This document shows positions 17,930 through 27,809 of a DNA stretch of 64,000 nt, one piece after another. The stretch's first letter is position 1, and each line of letters begins with the position of its first letter. The position numbers and the translations under genes were made by a program. The notes beneath the pieces were generated by a model, which saw nothing but the letters and a program-made list of their open reading frames with translations, made no database searches and had not been told where the DNA came from. The DNA comes from Holophaga foetida DSM 6591. GTDB lineage: Bacteria; Acidobacteriota; Holophagae; Holophagales; Holophagaceae. Location of the stretch: assembly GCF_000242615.2 (NCBI RefSeq), contig NZ_KI912268.1, positions 1,770,551 to 1,834,550 on the forward strand, given 5' to 3'.

Positions 17930-20236
17930 ATGTTTCTGGCCTGGTTCCAACATCTCTCCATCCAGAGGAAGTTCACCTGCTCCGTCATGGCGGTGGCAGC
18001 CCTGGCCCTTGGCTTGGCCCTATGCGCCTTTGTCGTAAAGGAAACCATCAGCTACCGCCAGGCCACAAAGAACAGATCGGAAATAATCGCCGACCTCCTG
18101 GCTACCAACAGCCTGGCAGCCGTGGTCTTCGAAGATGCCGAAGCAGCCCGCAAGAGCCTGGAGATCCTGGAAAGCCAGCGCCAGGTGTCCTATGCCGTGC
18201 TCTATCTGAGTGACGGTCGGCCCCTTGCCACCTTCGGCAAGGTGGATGCAACGGGGGCATCCCTGCCCTTTTCCGAGGGTGTCACCCATCGTTTCCCCCT
18301 CCTGATCCGGGATCAGGTCATCCGGAACAACGGCCTGGAAGTGGGTCGGCTCCGTCTGGCGATCAGCATGGAGGGGCTGAAGCAGGCCCTTGCCTGGGCT
18401 TTTGTGGCGGCCGGAATCATTGGTGCGGTCTCCTTTGGACTCTCCCTAGCCTTCTCCTCCCCGCTCCGACGCATGTTCACCCGCCCCATGGAGAACATGG
18501 CAAGAACCGCGCGCAGTGTCAGCCAGAACGGCGACTACTCGGTCCGATTGCCCGGGGAGGGGCAGGACGAAATGGGACAGCTGCTGAAGGACTTCAACGG
18601 CATGCTGGCCCAGATCGAAACCTCGGACCGCGAGCTGCGGGAGCACCGGAACCAACTTGAGAGCCTGGTGGAATTGCGGACCCGGGCCCTTTCCGTCGCG
18701 ATGGAGAGGGCCGAAGCCGCCAACAGGGCCAAGAGTGAATTCCTGGCCACCATGAGCCACGAGATCAGGACGCCCCTGAACGGGATTCTGGGCATCACCA
18801 CCCTGCTCCTGAACGCGTCCTTTCCCCGCCGGGAGCAGCACCTGGTCCAGGAGATCGGACTCGCCACGGAAACCCTGCTGTCCGTCATCAACAACCTTCT
18901 GGACTTCACCCGCCTTGAAGTCGGAAAGATCGCCCTGGAGAAACAGGCCTTCGATCCGGAGCTGATGGTCCTGAATCTCGTCGAAGTGGCGGCGTCCCAA
19001 GCCAAGGCAAAGGCCCTGGAGGTCTGCGTCGAGATTGCCCATGGAGTCCCCCAGAGGGTGATCGGGGATCCCAACCGGATCTCCCAGATCCTGCTGAACC
19101 TCCTGGGGAATGCGATCAAGTTCACCGAGCACGGGAGCGTCACCATCCGGATGGGAGTAGCCAGGGAGCTGACGGGAGCCTGCTTTTTCGAAGTCGCAGA
19201 CACCGGCATCGGCATCCCGCAGGAGACCATCCCAACCCTTTTCGAGCCCTTCACCCAGGCGGATGCCTCTTTCGCCAGGCGCTTCGGCGGTTCGGGCCTG
19301 GGCCTCTCCATCAGCAAGAAACTGACCACCCTGATGGGCGGCACGCTGGAGGTCCTCCCCGGCACCGATTGCGGGACCACGTTCCGACTGGTCCTGCCCC
19401 TGGAGGAGCGTGAGGCCCCCCCCTACTTCCCCTCCATGGAAGGGCATCGAGCCCTCCTGGCCGGTTCCCTGCCTGCCACCCTGAAGTCACTGGAACACCA
19501 GCTCCAGGCCCTGGGCATGGCAGTCGAGGTCCAGAAAGACCGCCACGCAGGACGTCCTCCCCTCCCCTACGATCTGGTGGTCGTGGCCATGGACCCCACC
19601 AAGGGGGCGGAGTTGCCAGACCTTGAAGAGCTTGCGCCCACAAATCCCCCGAGAAGGCTGCTTTGCATCCCTTTCGCCCACATGCCCGAAGAGGGGCTGG
19701 AAATAGGGGCCTTTGATGACATCCTGTCCATCCCCGCCAGTCGGGACACCTTCAGGCGGACCATCGCCGACCTGCTCAGCCCCCCCAGGGAAAAACCCAT
19801 GCCCCGTCCGAACAGTTCGGCGGAGTCTCTCCAGGGCCTGGAGTTGGCCCTGAGCAACCAGGGCAGGCGCATCCTGCTGGTCGATGACAGTGCCATGAAC
19901 CTTGAGGTCTTCGCGGAGATGTTGACCATCACGGGACACCAGGTCACCTCAGCCCTGGATGGCTTCCAGGCCCTGGAAATCCTGCAACAGGAATCCTTCG
20001 ATCTGGTCTTGATGGACTGCCAGATGCCCAACATGGACGGCTTCGAATCGACCCGCCGGATCCGGAAACTGGACCTGCCCTGCAGCCAGGTTCCCGTCAT
20101 CGCCCTGACCGGGAACGCCAGCCAGGACGACCGCGCCCGCTGCCTGGGGGCTGGCATGAACGACTTCCTGACCAAGCCCGTCAGGTCGAAAGACCTTCAG
20201 GCCATGATCGAAAAGTGGTCCGCCCCCCAGGGCTGA
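17930..20236 (+). CDS. CHASE8 hybrid sensor histidine kinase with C-terminal receiver
   Basis: About 768 residues. A first membrane helix (about 18-36), a periplasmic CHASE8-type sensor domain (about 40-145, [22 protein letters not shown]), a second helix (about 155-175), HAMP, then HisKA with phospho-acceptor His277 ([10 protein letters not shown]), an ATPase domain ([27 protein letters not shown]), a degenerate receiver-like stretch, and a true receiver with the phosphorylated Asp in [16 protein letters not shown] at 17921 is an alternative start; the ATG at 17930 is preferred because AGGGG lies 10 bases before it. No output gene is adjacent, so the partner is unknown. The stand-alone placement differs from the second CHASE8 kinase at 35521. 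Confidence 0.9.
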   Translation: MFLAWFQHLSIQRKFTCSVMAVAALALGLALCAFVVKETISYRQATKNRSEIIADLLATNSLAAVVFEDAEAARKSLEILESQRQVSYAVLYLSDGRPLATFGKVDATGASLPFSEGVTHRFPLLIRDQVIRNNGLEVGRLRLAISMEGLKQALAWAFVAAGIIGAVSFGLSLAFSSPLRRMFTRPMENMARTARSVSQNGDYSVRLPGEGQDEMGQLLKDFNGMLAQIETSDRELREHRNQLESLVELRTRALSVAMERAEAANRAKSEFLATMSHEIRTPLNGILGITTLLLNASFPRREQHLVQEIGLATETLLSVINNLLDFTRLEVGKIALEKQAFDPELMVLNLVEVAASQAKAKALEVCVEIAHGVPQRVIGDPNRISQILLNLLGNAIKFTEHGSVTIRMGVARELTGACFFEVADTGIGIPQETIPTLFEPFTQADASFARRFGGSGLGLSISKKLTTLMGGTLEVLPGTDCGTTFRLVLPLEEREAPPYFPSMEGHRALLAGSLPATLKSLEHQLQALGMAVEVQKDRHAGRPPLPYDLVVVAMDPTKGAELPDLEELAPTNPPRRLLCIPFAHMPEEGLEIGAFDDILSIPASRDTFRRTIADLLSPPREKPMPRPNSSAESLQGLELALSNQGRRILLVDDSAMNLEVFAEMLTITGHQVTSALDGFQALEILQQESFDLVLMDCQMPNMDGFESTRRIRKLDLPCSQVPVIALTGNASQDDRARCLGAGMNDFLTKPVRSKDLQAMIEKWSAPQG

Positions 20237-20337
20237 GGGACTATCAAAGCGGTCAACGGCTCAGCTTCTTCGCCATTGCCAAACGCATTCGAGGGCACAT
20301 TCGGCGTATCATGAGCCACACTTCCCGGGAGAGATTC

Positions 20338-21117
20338 ATGGACGCCCTTTTCGCGAGTTTCGGCTGCTTCGGCCCCCTGGCCGTGGTGGTAGTCGTCTAC
20401 CTGCTGGCCTGCATCAAGGTCATCAACGAATACGAACGCGCGGTCATCTTCACCCTGGGCAAGGTGGGAATCCACCCCAAGGGCCCCGGCCTGATTTTCG
20501 TCTTCCGCCCCTTCCAGCGGGCCGTGGTGGTGAGCCTCCGCACCGTGGTGTTGGACGTCCCGAGTCAGGACATCATCACCCGGGACAACGTGAGCCTGAA
20601 GGTGAGCGCCGTGGTCTATTTCAAGGTGCTGGACGCCAAGCAGGCCATCGTGGGGGTTGAGAACTACTACTACGCCACCAGTCAGATCGCCCAGACAACC
20701 CTCCGCTCGGTGCTGGGTGAGGTGAGCCTGGACGAGCTCCTGGCAGACCGGGAGAAGCTGAGCGCCCGCCTGCGGGAGATCATCGATTCGGCGACAGAAC
20801 CCTGGGGCATTGAGGTGAGCGCCGTGGAGCTGAAGTCCGTTGACCTTCCAGAACAGATCCAGCGGGCCATGGGAAAGCAAGCGGAAGCGGAGCGTGAGAA
20901 GCGGGCCAAGATCATTGCCGCCGAAGGCGAACTGATGGCCTCGGAGAAACTCCTTCAGGCAGCGGAGTGCATCAGCAAGAACCCGGTCACCATCCAGATG
21001 CGCTACCTTCAGACCCTTTCCGAGATTTCGGCGGAGAAGAACAGCACCATCGTCTTTCCACTGCCCATCGAACTGCTGAGGATGCTGGACAGGATCGGTC
21101 AACCCAGCCGGGAGTAG
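20338..21117 (+). CDS. SPFH-domain (stomatin/slipin-like) membrane protein
   Basis: A 259-residue protein with one N-terminal membrane helix (about 12-30) followed by the SPFH/band-7 domain: NEYERAVIFTLGKVG, PGLIFVFRPFQR, DIITRDNVSLKVSAVVYFKV and the LRSVLGEVSLDELL helix, then a coiled-coil tail rich in Lys/Glu (about 175-220). Slipins form membrane scaffolds and are often paired with an NfeD protease-like protein, but none is adjacent here. Two starts are possible, 20311 and 20338; the latter has GGGAGA six bases upstream and removes a non-conserved extension. Confidence 0.9.
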   Translation: MDALFASFGCFGPLAVVVVVYLLACIKVINEYERAVIFTLGKVGIHPKGPGLIFVFRPFQRAVVVSLRTVVLDVPSQDIITRDNVSLKVSAVVYFKVLDAKQAIVGVENYYYATSQIAQTTLRSVLGEVSLDELLADREKLSARLREIIDSATEPWGIEVSAVELKSVDLPEQIQRAMGKQAEAEREKRAKIIAAEGELMASEKLLQAAECISKNPVTIQMRYLQTLSEISAEKNSTIVFPLPIELLRMLDRIGQPSRE

Positions 21118-21125
21118 CACAGCCT

Positions 21126-22865
21126 TCACATCCCCAGTGTCTTCCCCAGGGTCTGCCGCTCCATCTTGAAGCCTGGGTCATTGGCGGCAGCCTTGAGGGT
21201 GGACCGAGCTTCCTCCCGCTGGTTCAGCCGCAACTGGCAGGTGGCCCGCATGAGGGCCACCCAGCCCTTGTTCTCGGCCTGGGGAGCGGTGGGATAGAGG
21301 GCTAGGGCCCCCCGCCAATCAGCGCCCTGGGCCCGCAGATCCGCCACGAGAAGCACCAGGGGCTCACGATCCCGACCTTTTTCCCGGATCCGGGCCAGCC
21401 ACCCCTCAGCCTCCCGACGACGAATCGCCAGATCCCCCGTCTCCCGAGGTCTCCGCAGGTATGCCATCAGCGCAGCCATGCGCTCAGGCCCCGGGGTCGC
21501 ACGGGCCAAGGGAGCCGAAGCCTGCTTCCACTGCTTTAAGGAGATCAGGGCCTTGGCGCGACGGAGGGCATCCTGGGGGCTCTCCTTCCGAGCACCCAGA
21601 AGGCCAAGAACCTCCCTGGGGTGGGCCTCTGGGACCGTGGATTCTAGGGTCGCCCGCCGCAGTTCGTCGCGTTCCCTGGCCGGGGCCAGGGCAGTCACCG
21701 TCTGGGCTGCATCCGGAAGCCCTGCCCCTGCCAGCAGGGCCACCAGGTTACGCCGCTGGTTAGGATCGAGGCACCCCACACCCTCGGCATCCAGGAGAGG
21801 CAGAAGGGGACCGACCTGCTTCCGCTCCAGGTGCCCCTGGGTCCAGGCACGGAAGGCTTGGCTCCTGAGCTCTGAAACCGTCATGGATTCCGCAGGATTG
21901 GGGTGGAGTTCCCGGATCCGGTACGCGGTCGTCAGGGCTTCGTACCATTTGGCGTTGTTCACCTGAAGCCGGAGCTGGACGATGAGGGGACGCACCCCGC
22001 TGGTGCCCTTGGTGCCCATGCCAGCCAGGAGCGAATCGGGAGTCGGAAATGCCCCGGCCGCCTTGGGAGGCAGCTTGCCTTCGCTGAGGATGGAAGCAAG
22101 AGCCAGCCGCGCCTCATCGGCCTCCGAGGCCTTGGGGGCGCTCTGGATGAGACGCTGGAAAGCCTCGGCGGCCGCCTGGGTCTGGCCCATCTCTCCCAGC
22201 ATCCTGCCGTGGGCCAGTTCCGCCCGAAGGCGGTATGGACTCTGGGGATAGTGCGCCTGCAACGACTTGAGGGTGGCGTCGGCCTCCTCCTGCTGCTTGG
22301 CGGCAGCCAGGATCTCCAGGATGGCGACCAGTCCCTTTTCCGAAGGTTTGTTCCCTCCTGCGGGGTAGAGGGATTTCACGATCTGGAAACCATCCGCATG
22401 ACGCTTCTGTTCCACCAGCGACCACAGAAGCATGTCCTGGGCCCGGCGCTTGCTCTCGACGGGGATATCGGAAGCCAGGGCTTTCCGGAGCCGCCCCTCG
22501 CCTTCCTTGAAACGCCCATAGGATACGGCATACTCCCCGAGGACCACCTGAGCCTCCGGCAGGTACACCGACTGGGGCCAGTTCCGTTCCAGTTTCTTGA
22601 ACTGGACCGCGGCCTTGGCGATCTCGCCCTGGCGCTCCAAAAGAGTGCCGAGGGCGTAGGCTACGAATTCCCGTTCCCTGGACCGGCCCCGGAAGAAGTG
22701 CTTCTGGAGCCTCAGGATAGCCTCCTGGCGGAACCTGGGATCCTGGCTTGCCAGGGCTTCCCGGGCCAGCCCTTCCGCAGCAGGATCGGTGAGCTTGGGC
22801 GCCTGGGCCTGGACCGGGTGGCCGACCAGAACGATAAGCGCAGGTATATATAATAATTTATTCAT
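21126..22865 (-). CDS. Secreted TPR-repeat protein
   Basis: A 579-residue protein with an N-terminal signal peptide (MNKLLYIPALIVLVGHPVQA, cleavage after the QA/QA region) and many helix-turn-helix pairs of tetratricopeptide type across about residues 40-330 (for example AVQFKKLERNWPQSVYLPEAQVVLGEYA), as in YbgF/BamD-like assembly proteins. The C-terminal half is helical but less repeat-like. No catalytic motif is seen. It overlaps the upstream receiver-SHOCT gene by ATGA, so the two are translated together. The first codons are strikingly AT-rich (22845-22865) in this GC-rich setting, consistent with an open translation start. Confidence 0.8.
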   Translation of the reverse strand: MNKLLYIPALIVLVGHPVQAQAPKLTDPAAEGLAREALASQDPRFRQEAILRLQKHFFRGRSREREFVAYALGTLLERQGEIAKAAVQFKKLERNWPQSVYLPEAQVVLGEYAVSYGRFKEGEGRLRKALASDIPVESKRRAQDMLLWSLVEQKRHADGFQIVKSLYPAGGNKPSEKGLVAILEILAAAKQQEEADATLKSLQAHYPQSPYRLRAELAHGRMLGEMGQTQAAAEAFQRLIQSAPKASEADEARLALASILSEGKLPPKAAGAFPTPDSLLAGMGTKGTSGVRPLIVQLRLQVNNAKWYEALTTAYRIRELHPNPAESMTVSELRSQAFRAWTQGHLERKQVGPLLPLLDAEGVGCLDPNQRRNLVALLAGAGLPDAAQTVTALAPARERDELRRATLESTVPEAHPREVLGLLGARKESPQDALRRAKALISLKQWKQASAPLARATPGPERMAALMAYLRRPRETGDLAIRRREAEGWLARIREKGRDREPLVLLVADLRAQGADWRGALALYPTAPQAENKGWVALMRATCQLRLNQREEARSTLKAAANDPGFKMERQTLGKTLGM

Positions 22866-23506
22866 TTATACCACTTCGCCAAGTGGCCTCGTTTCGCAGC
22901 TTCGAATTCCGTCTCGGAAAGCAGCCCCCGGGTCCGAAGATCCGCCAGCCGCTCAAGACCCTCCAGGTAGTCATCCCGTGCCTCTGGGGTCGGGCTGAAA
23001 CGCTGGGCCAGCATCTCCATCCGTCCCTTGGTGGCCTCAAGTATCTCCACGCGAGCCTGGAGGGAGGCGACTTCAGCCCGAAGCCGCTCCCCCTCCTCCA
23101 GAAGGGCAATGCGCTCCATGATGCGACGCAGGATGTTGCGGAGCTGGTCCAGATGGAAGGGCTTGTTCACCAGTCCGTAGGCCCCCTGATCCATGGCCTC
23201 GTTGGCCTCGCGAACACTGCCGAAGCCGGATAGCACCAGGACGGTGCAGCTCGGATTGATCTGAAGGGCGGCCCGCAGGACATCCATCCCACCCTTCCCG
23301 GGCATCACCAGATCTGTGAGCACCAGATCAAAAGGGGGATTGGCCGCCCGAAGGAAAGCCTCCGCGCTCTCGCCATCCTGGGCCGCCGTCACCCGGAAGC
23401 CTTCGCTGTGCAGGAATTCCGCCAGGGTTTCGCGGATCAGGGCATCGTCGTCCACCAGCAGGAGCTGGTGCGGGGTCTGGCTGACTGGAAGGGCGGATCG
23501 CGGCAA
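22862..23506 (-). CDS. Response regulator receiver with C-terminal SHOCT-like segment
   Basis: A 214-residue protein: receiver domain at about 14-130 with acidic pocket LLVDDDALI, phosphorylated Asp in LVLTDLVMPGKGG and the conserved Lys in GLVNKPFHL; then a coiled coil (about 135-165) and a C-terminal piece, LADLRTRGLLSETEFEAAK, that matches the short SHOCT motif (a helix with G-hydrophobic-[ST]-x-E-E/F-F). There is no DNA-binding or enzymatic output domain, so output is probably by protein contact. It is translationally coupled to the secreted TPR protein. No histidine kinase lies beside it. Confidence 0.85.
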   Translation of the reverse strand: MPRSALPVSQTPHQLLLVDDDALIRETLAEFLHSEGFRVTAAQDGESAEAFLRAANPPFDLVLTDLVMPGKGGMDVLRAALQINPSCTVLVLSGFGSVREANEAMDQGAYGLVNKPFHLDQLRNILRRIMERIALLEEGERLRAEVASLQARVEILEATKGRMEMLAQRFSPTPEARDDYLEGLERLADLRTRGLLSETEFEAAKRGHLAKWYK

Positions 23507-23578
23507 GGAATTCCCCTGGATGGAAATTCTTTCGGCTGGTGAATCGATTTTCCAAAGCGGAAAAAGGAATTTTACAAT

Positions 23579-24646
23579 CTACACCAGGAATCTCGACGGC
23601 GCGAGACATCCTGTATCGGCCTGCCCGAGCAGAGCCTTGGCCGCCAGGTCCCCCACGGCCAGACCGCTGGTCATGCCGTGGCCCCCCAGTCCCGCAACCC
23701 AGAAGAGGCGAGGATTGACGGGATCGGGCCCGATGACGAAGCGGCGATCGGGCGCGAAGGTCCGAATCCCGCACCACATGCGAGTGATGGGGTAGTCCTG
23801 GACAGAGGGGGCCACCTCCCGGAGGGAAGTGAGGAGGCCCTCCAGAATCGAGGGATCGTTGTCAGGCTGCTTCCCCCGGGAAGGCAGAGGGATTGCCTGC
23901 TCCTCGCATGCGCACATCAGAAGCCCTCCGGATTCGGGCCGGACGTAGAGGGGACGGTCCGCCCACCAGGCCCAGGACTGGTCCACCGGATGGGTTGCCC
24001 CGCTCCAGACCAAGTGGCGGCGAAGAGGATTGAAGGAGATGGCGACCCCTCCGGCCATGCGCCCCAGTTCCTGAGCCCAGCCTCCAGAGGCGTTCACCAA
24101 CCTGCGCGCGAGGATGTCGCCATGGTCTGTCTCCACCAGGAAGCCGTCCTCCCGGGGAACGACGGCCTGCGCCATGCATCCGAACTTCAGGATCGCCCCC
24201 CCCAGACGGGCCCCGCTGGCGCAGTGCTGGAGGACCGCGTCGATATCGATGACCCCGTCCGAGGGAATGCGCAGGAACTCCGAAGCATAGATACCTGGGA
24301 GCACAGCACCTTCGCCCCGCTCCACGGCAAGCCCGAAGGCCTCCGCCTCCCTGGCCAGGGCATCGGTTCCACCAGGATCGGCCCCGAGAAGCAGACCGCC
24401 ACGCTCATCCATGAGCCCGGCCTGGGCCAGCCGGTTCCGCCCGGAGATGGTCAGGGCCGTGTGCTCAGGGCGTCCGGTCAACTGCCGCCCGACCCCGGCG
24501 TTGTGCCCACTGGAGTAGAAGCCCGGAAGATCTTCCCGCTCCAGCAGCATCACCTCTTTCTGGCCGGCCTGGACCAGATGGAAGGCTGTGGACAACCCGG
24601 CGATGCCGCCGCCAATGATGAGGATCTCCGCGTGTTCCGTGCTCAT
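23579..24646 (-). CDS. FAD-dependent amino-acid oxidase/dehydrogenase (DAO family)
   Basis: A 355-residue flavoprotein of the glycine oxidase / D-arginine dehydrogenase type. The FAD-binding GxGxxG is in ILIIGGGIAGLSTAFHL at residues 8-24, with the acidic end of the second strand at MLLERED; the C-terminal FAD contact GLGGHGMTSGLAVGDLAA is typical of the family. It should oxidise an amine or amino acid; the substrate cannot be told from the sequence, and D-arginine dehydrogenase-like enzymes are the closest by overall motif pattern. It runs in the same direction as ftsX and the DUF4388 gene, 60 bases after ftsX. Confidence 0.85.
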   Translation of the reverse strand: MSTEHAEILIIGGGIAGLSTAFHLVQAGQKEVMLLEREDLPGFYSSGHNAGVGRQLTGRPEHTALTISGRNRLAQAGLMDERGGLLLGADPGGTDALAREAEAFGLAVERGEGAVLPGIYASEFLRIPSDGVIDIDAVLQHCASGARLGGAILKFGCMAQAVVPREDGFLVETDHGDILARRLVNASGGWAQELGRMAGGVAISFNPLRRHLVWSGATHPVDQSWAWWADRPLYVRPESGGLLMCACEEQAIPLPSRGKQPDNDPSILEGLLTSLREVAPSVQDYPITRMWCGIRTFAPDRRFVIGPDPVNPRLFWVAGLGGHGMTSGLAVGDLAAKALLGQADTGCLAPSRFLV

Positions 24647-24706
24647 GAATCGACTCCAGCCCTCATTCTGACAGGCAAGAGCCCCCTCCCTCCGTGAGGA
24701 AGAGCA

Positions 24707-25639
24707 CTACGCCTCGGTTCCCTGATCTACGGCGGCCAGCCGCCTCTGGCTCCGCTGGGTGCTCCAGAAGCCCCACAGGGCCCCCAGGGCGCCCGTCAGG
24801 GTGCCCACGGTCCCCAGCAGGATGATGCTCCGCGGGGAGAAGAATCCCAGGCGCGCCATTTCCACGAAGAGGGGCGGAAGCCCCCAGGCGCCCCGTTGCA
24901 GGGGCAGCCAAAGCCCGAGGAGGGCCAGCATGGAGAGCGCACTGGCCGCCAGCCCCAGGAGGGCCCCTTCCAGCAGCAGAGGGGTCCGGATGAAGCTCTC
25001 AGAGGCCCCCACAAGACGCATGATGCCGATCTCCTCTTCCCGGGAGAGAATGCTCATGCGGATCACATTCCCTGTGGAAAACCCCGCCGCCAGGAGCAGG
25101 ATCACGCCCATGAGGCTGACGGCCGAACGCACCACACGGGCCGAACGCTGGAGGGCGGAGAGACGCTCATGATCCACCACCACATCCCCCACCCCCGGCA
25201 TGTAGCGCAGGCTTTCACCCACCTCGATGGCCCGGCGCTCGGCCACGAGATCGGGCCGGATGTCCAGTTCCAGGCTCTCGGGCAGAGGCTCGCCACCCAG
25301 GCTCTCCAGGAGGAGGCCAGCCTCCCTGGAGCTGGCAAGAAAGCGTTCCGTGGCCTCCTTGGCGGACACGCGACGGACGCCTCGGAAGCGAGGGTCGCGG
25401 CGAAGGGACGCCTCTGCCTCATCCAGGTGCCCCCCCTCGGTCGCGAACACGGTCACCTTGGCCATGGATTCCATCCGTGAAACCCAACGGTCCAGGGATT
25501 CCACCGCCAACAGCCCCCCGCCCGCCAGGAGCAGTCCCGAGGCCAGGGTCAGGACCACCAGGAGGTGCTGACCCCGATGCCGCAGCAGGTCCCTGGCCAC
25601 ATCCCGCAGGAGGATGGCGAGCAGGCGAAAAGGGATCAT
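24707..25639 (-). CDS. ftsX: FtsX-like cell-division ABC permease
   Basis: A 310-residue permease with four membrane helices: one near residues 25-45, a large extracytoplasmic loop (about 50-175) and three helices in the C-terminal half, the FtsX topology. The loop contains the FtsX-like VTVFATEGG...VSAKEATERF pattern. FtsX normally works with the ATPase FtsE to activate peptidoglycan hydrolases at the septum. Here ftsE is not next to it; the gene is instead translationally coupled (4-base overlap) to a DUF4388 protein. It could be the genuine division permease or a paralogue. Confidence 0.88.
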   Translation of the reverse strand: MIPFRLLAILLRDVARDLLRHRGQHLLVVLTLASGLLLAGGGLLAVESLDRWVSRMESMAKVTVFATEGGHLDEAEASLRRDPRFRGVRRVSAKEATERFLASSREAGLLLESLGGEPLPESLELDIRPDLVAERRAIEVGESLRYMPGVGDVVVDHERLSALQRSARVVRSAVSLMGVILLLAAGFSTGNVIRMSILSREEEIGIMRLVGASESFIRTPLLLEGALLGLAASALSMLALLGLWLPLQRGAWGLPPLFVEMARLGFFSPRSIILLGTVGTLTGALGALWGFWSTQRSQRRLAAVDQGTEA

Positions 25640-26604
25640 CGGCTGAAGAGGGCTTTGAGCTGGGCGTTAAGCCCCTTGACGACCTCAGGGGAACACCCTG
25701 CTTCCACGGCACCCCGGGATACAGCCAGGGCCAGCCCCTTGACGGCCTCGGGCCCCTCTCCCTGGATGAGCTGCTGGGTGGCCCGGGAATGCAGACGGGT
25801 CACGAAGTCGTGATGCTCCGGCGGCAGAGCGGCCTTGGCCGTCTGTGCGATGCGCTGGGCAAAGGCCGTCAGACGGGCGGTCTTCGCCGGGTCCACCATG
25901 GGCACGGCAGAGGGCCGCGGGGAATGTGGCGCCGGAACGGGAGCGCCATGGTCGGGCTCGTGGTTCTGGGCGGTCTCAGGTGGTGACGCAATGGCCGCAG
26001 CCGGCACGGTTTCGGAAACAGGAACGGCCACCTCCGGCAGGTCGGGCCTGCGTCCGGAACGAACCCCCTTGAGAATCACGTGACCGGCCATGACCAGGCC
26101 ATAGAGATCCTTGGCGACGGAAAGCACGGGCTTGCCCATGGCTTCCGCCAACTCGGCCACGTTGTAGTACCCGGTCAGGTTCTCCAGAAGCCTGGCCTCC
26201 CGGGGGTTGACGCCCTGGGGGTTCTCATCCGGGAGCAGGACGGACGTGGGATAGAGGTCCAGACTGGCGATCTTCTGGTTGATGACTCGCCACTCGTCCA
26301 TGCGCCGATGGAGTTCCATCAGGATGGCTGGGTTCGACTTGGTGATGGTGGTGGGCACATCGACCGCCCCCTCTTCGAAGTGATAGCGCCCATCCAGCCA
26401 CAGGGCCACGGTGTAGACCGCCTCCAGGCCCTCAGCATCATGGCTGATGGCGTGGACGATCCTCCCGTCCCGGAGGAAGATACGGGCACGCTTAGGGTCT
26501 TCGGTGACATGAAAGACCCCGCTCTTGCCGCCCTGGCACACCAACTGGATGATGTCCGGCAGGGGTGCCCCGCGCATGGAACCTTGAATGAGACCTTGGG
26601 ACAT
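25636..26604 (-). CDS. DUF4388 domain protein
   Basis: A 322-residue cytoplasmic protein. Residues about 1-100 form a DUF4388 (PATAN-like) domain: MSQGLIQGSMRGAPLPDIIQ, GVFHVTEDPKRARIFLRDGRIVHA and the EAVYTVALWLDGRYHFEEG stretch, a fold used for protein contact in signalling proteins. A helical middle and a Pro/Ala-rich linker (about 190-235) lead to a helical C-terminus. ATG at 26604 was chosen over an upstream ATG because GAGAGGGA precedes it. It overlaps ftsX by ATGA, so its function may bear on the cell surface or division, but this is inference. A second DUF4388 protein is at 32681. Confidence 0.8.
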   Translation of the reverse strand: MSQGLIQGSMRGAPLPDIIQLVCQGGKSGVFHVTEDPKRARIFLRDGRIVHAISHDAEGLEAVYTVALWLDGRYHFEEGAVDVPTTITKSNPAILMELHRRMDEWRVINQKIASLDLYPTSVLLPDENPQGVNPREARLLENLTGYYNVAELAEAMGKPVLSVAKDLYGLVMAGHVILKGVRSGRRPDLPEVAVPVSETVPAAAIASPPETAQNHEPDHGAPVPAPHSPRPSAVPMVDPAKTARLTAFAQRIAQTAKAALPPEHHDFVTRLHSRATQQLIQGEGPEAVKGLALAVSRGAVEAGCSPEVVKGLNAQLKALFSR

Positions 26605-26747
26605 CGAAATCCCTCTCCAATCCGCATTTGTGCTGCGCTGAATCCTATCATGACCTGATGAGTGATTGTGGGACTCTTCCCAGTCGAGCTGGGATGGAGG
26701 ATGCTGAAAGGTGCCTCCGGTCACGGGGCGCCCATTCCGAGGTTTCC

Positions 26748-27809
26748 ATGAGCACACCCTTTGCGACCATCGAAGAGGCCATTGAAGAGATCCGCAAGGG
26801 CCGGATGGTGGTGGTCATCGATGACGAGGACCGCGAGAACGAGGGGGATCTGACCCTCGCCGCTCAGCACATCACCCCCGAAGCCATCGCCTTCATGGCG
26901 ACCTTCGGCCGCGGCCTCATCTGCGTGGCCATGGAAGGGGAGCGCCTCGACCACCTCCACATCCCCCTGATGGTGCAGGATAACTCCAGCCCCTTCGAGA
27001 CCGCCTTCTGCATCACAGTGGAGGCCCGGGAGGGCACCAGCACCGGGATCAGCGCCGGAGACCGGGCCCAGACCATCAAGAAACTCATCGACCCCACGGC
27101 CAAGCCCTCGGACTTCGTGAAACCCGGCCACATGTTCCCCCTGCGAGCCCGCTCCGGCGGCGTCCTGACCCGCACGGGCCAGACCGAGGCCTCGGTGGAT
27201 CTCGCCCGTCTGGCTGGCCTTCATCCCTCGGGCGTCATCTGCGAAATCATGAAGGACGATGGAACCATGGCCCGGGTGCCGGATCTGGTGCCCTTCTGCC
27301 AGCAGCACGGCCTGCTCCTGGTGACCGTGGCCGATCTGGTGGCCTATCGCCTGCGCAAGGATCCCATCGTGCGCCACCTCCACAGCCAACCCATGATGAC
27401 CCTGTGGGGCCAGGCCACGGTCCACCGCTACAAGAGCCTGCTGGATGGCACGGACCACTTCGCCTTCACCTTCCCCGATCCCGGCAACGGTATGGCCCCC
27501 CTGGTCAGGGTCCACCTGGAATCGCTCCCGGAGGATCTGGCGGGGCTCGGCGGTTCCGACAACTCCCCCTTCCATGCGGCCATGACCGCCATCGCAAAGG
27601 AGGGCGGCACCCTGGTCTACCTGCGCCGGAACAGCGAAGCGGTTGCGGAATCCTATCTGAGTGATCGCGAAGTGGGCACCGGATCCCAGATCCTGCGTCA
27701 TCTTGGCATCCAGAGGATGAGGCTGCTCACCCGCCACAGCAAAAAGTACATTGGACTCAAAGGCTTCGACCTCGATATTGTTGAGCAAGTTCTCATGGAT
27801 CTCCCTTGA
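26748..27809 (+). CDS. ribB: 3,4-dihydroxy-2-butanone 4-phosphate synthase with degenerate GTP cyclohydrolase II domain
   Basis: 353 residues arranged like RibBA. The N-terminal half (about 1-205) carries all DHBP synthase motifs: DDEDRENEGDL, TGISAGDRAQTI, GHMFPLRA and RTGQTEASVDL, so it should make the four-carbon riboflavin precursor from ribulose 5-phosphate. The C-terminal half has the RibA outline (ends MRLLTRHSKKYIGLKGFDLDI) but the zinc-binding GD-x-FGS-x-RCDCG motif is absent, replaced by cysteine-free sequence around residues 260-280. It is therefore probably not a GTP cyclohydrolase. The ATG at 26748 is preferred over 26628. It is coupled to the next gene by a TTGA overlap and divergent from the DUF4388 gene. 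Confidence 0.9.
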   Translation: MSTPFATIEEAIEEIRKGRMVVVIDDEDRENEGDLTLAAQHITPEAIAFMATFGRGLICVAMEGERLDHLHIPLMVQDNSSPFETAFCITVEAREGTSTGISAGDRAQTIKKLIDPTAKPSDFVKPGHMFPLRARSGGVLTRTGQTEASVDLARLAGLHPSGVICEIMKDDGTMARVPDLVPFCQQHGLLLVTVADLVAYRLRKDPIVRHLHSQPMMTLWGQATVHRYKSLLDGTDHFAFTFPDPGNGMAPLVRVHLESLPEDLAGLGGSDNSPFHAAMTAIAKEGGTLVYLRRNSEAVAESYLSDREVGTGSQILRHLGIQRMRLLTRHSKKYIGLKGFDLDIVEQVLMDLP

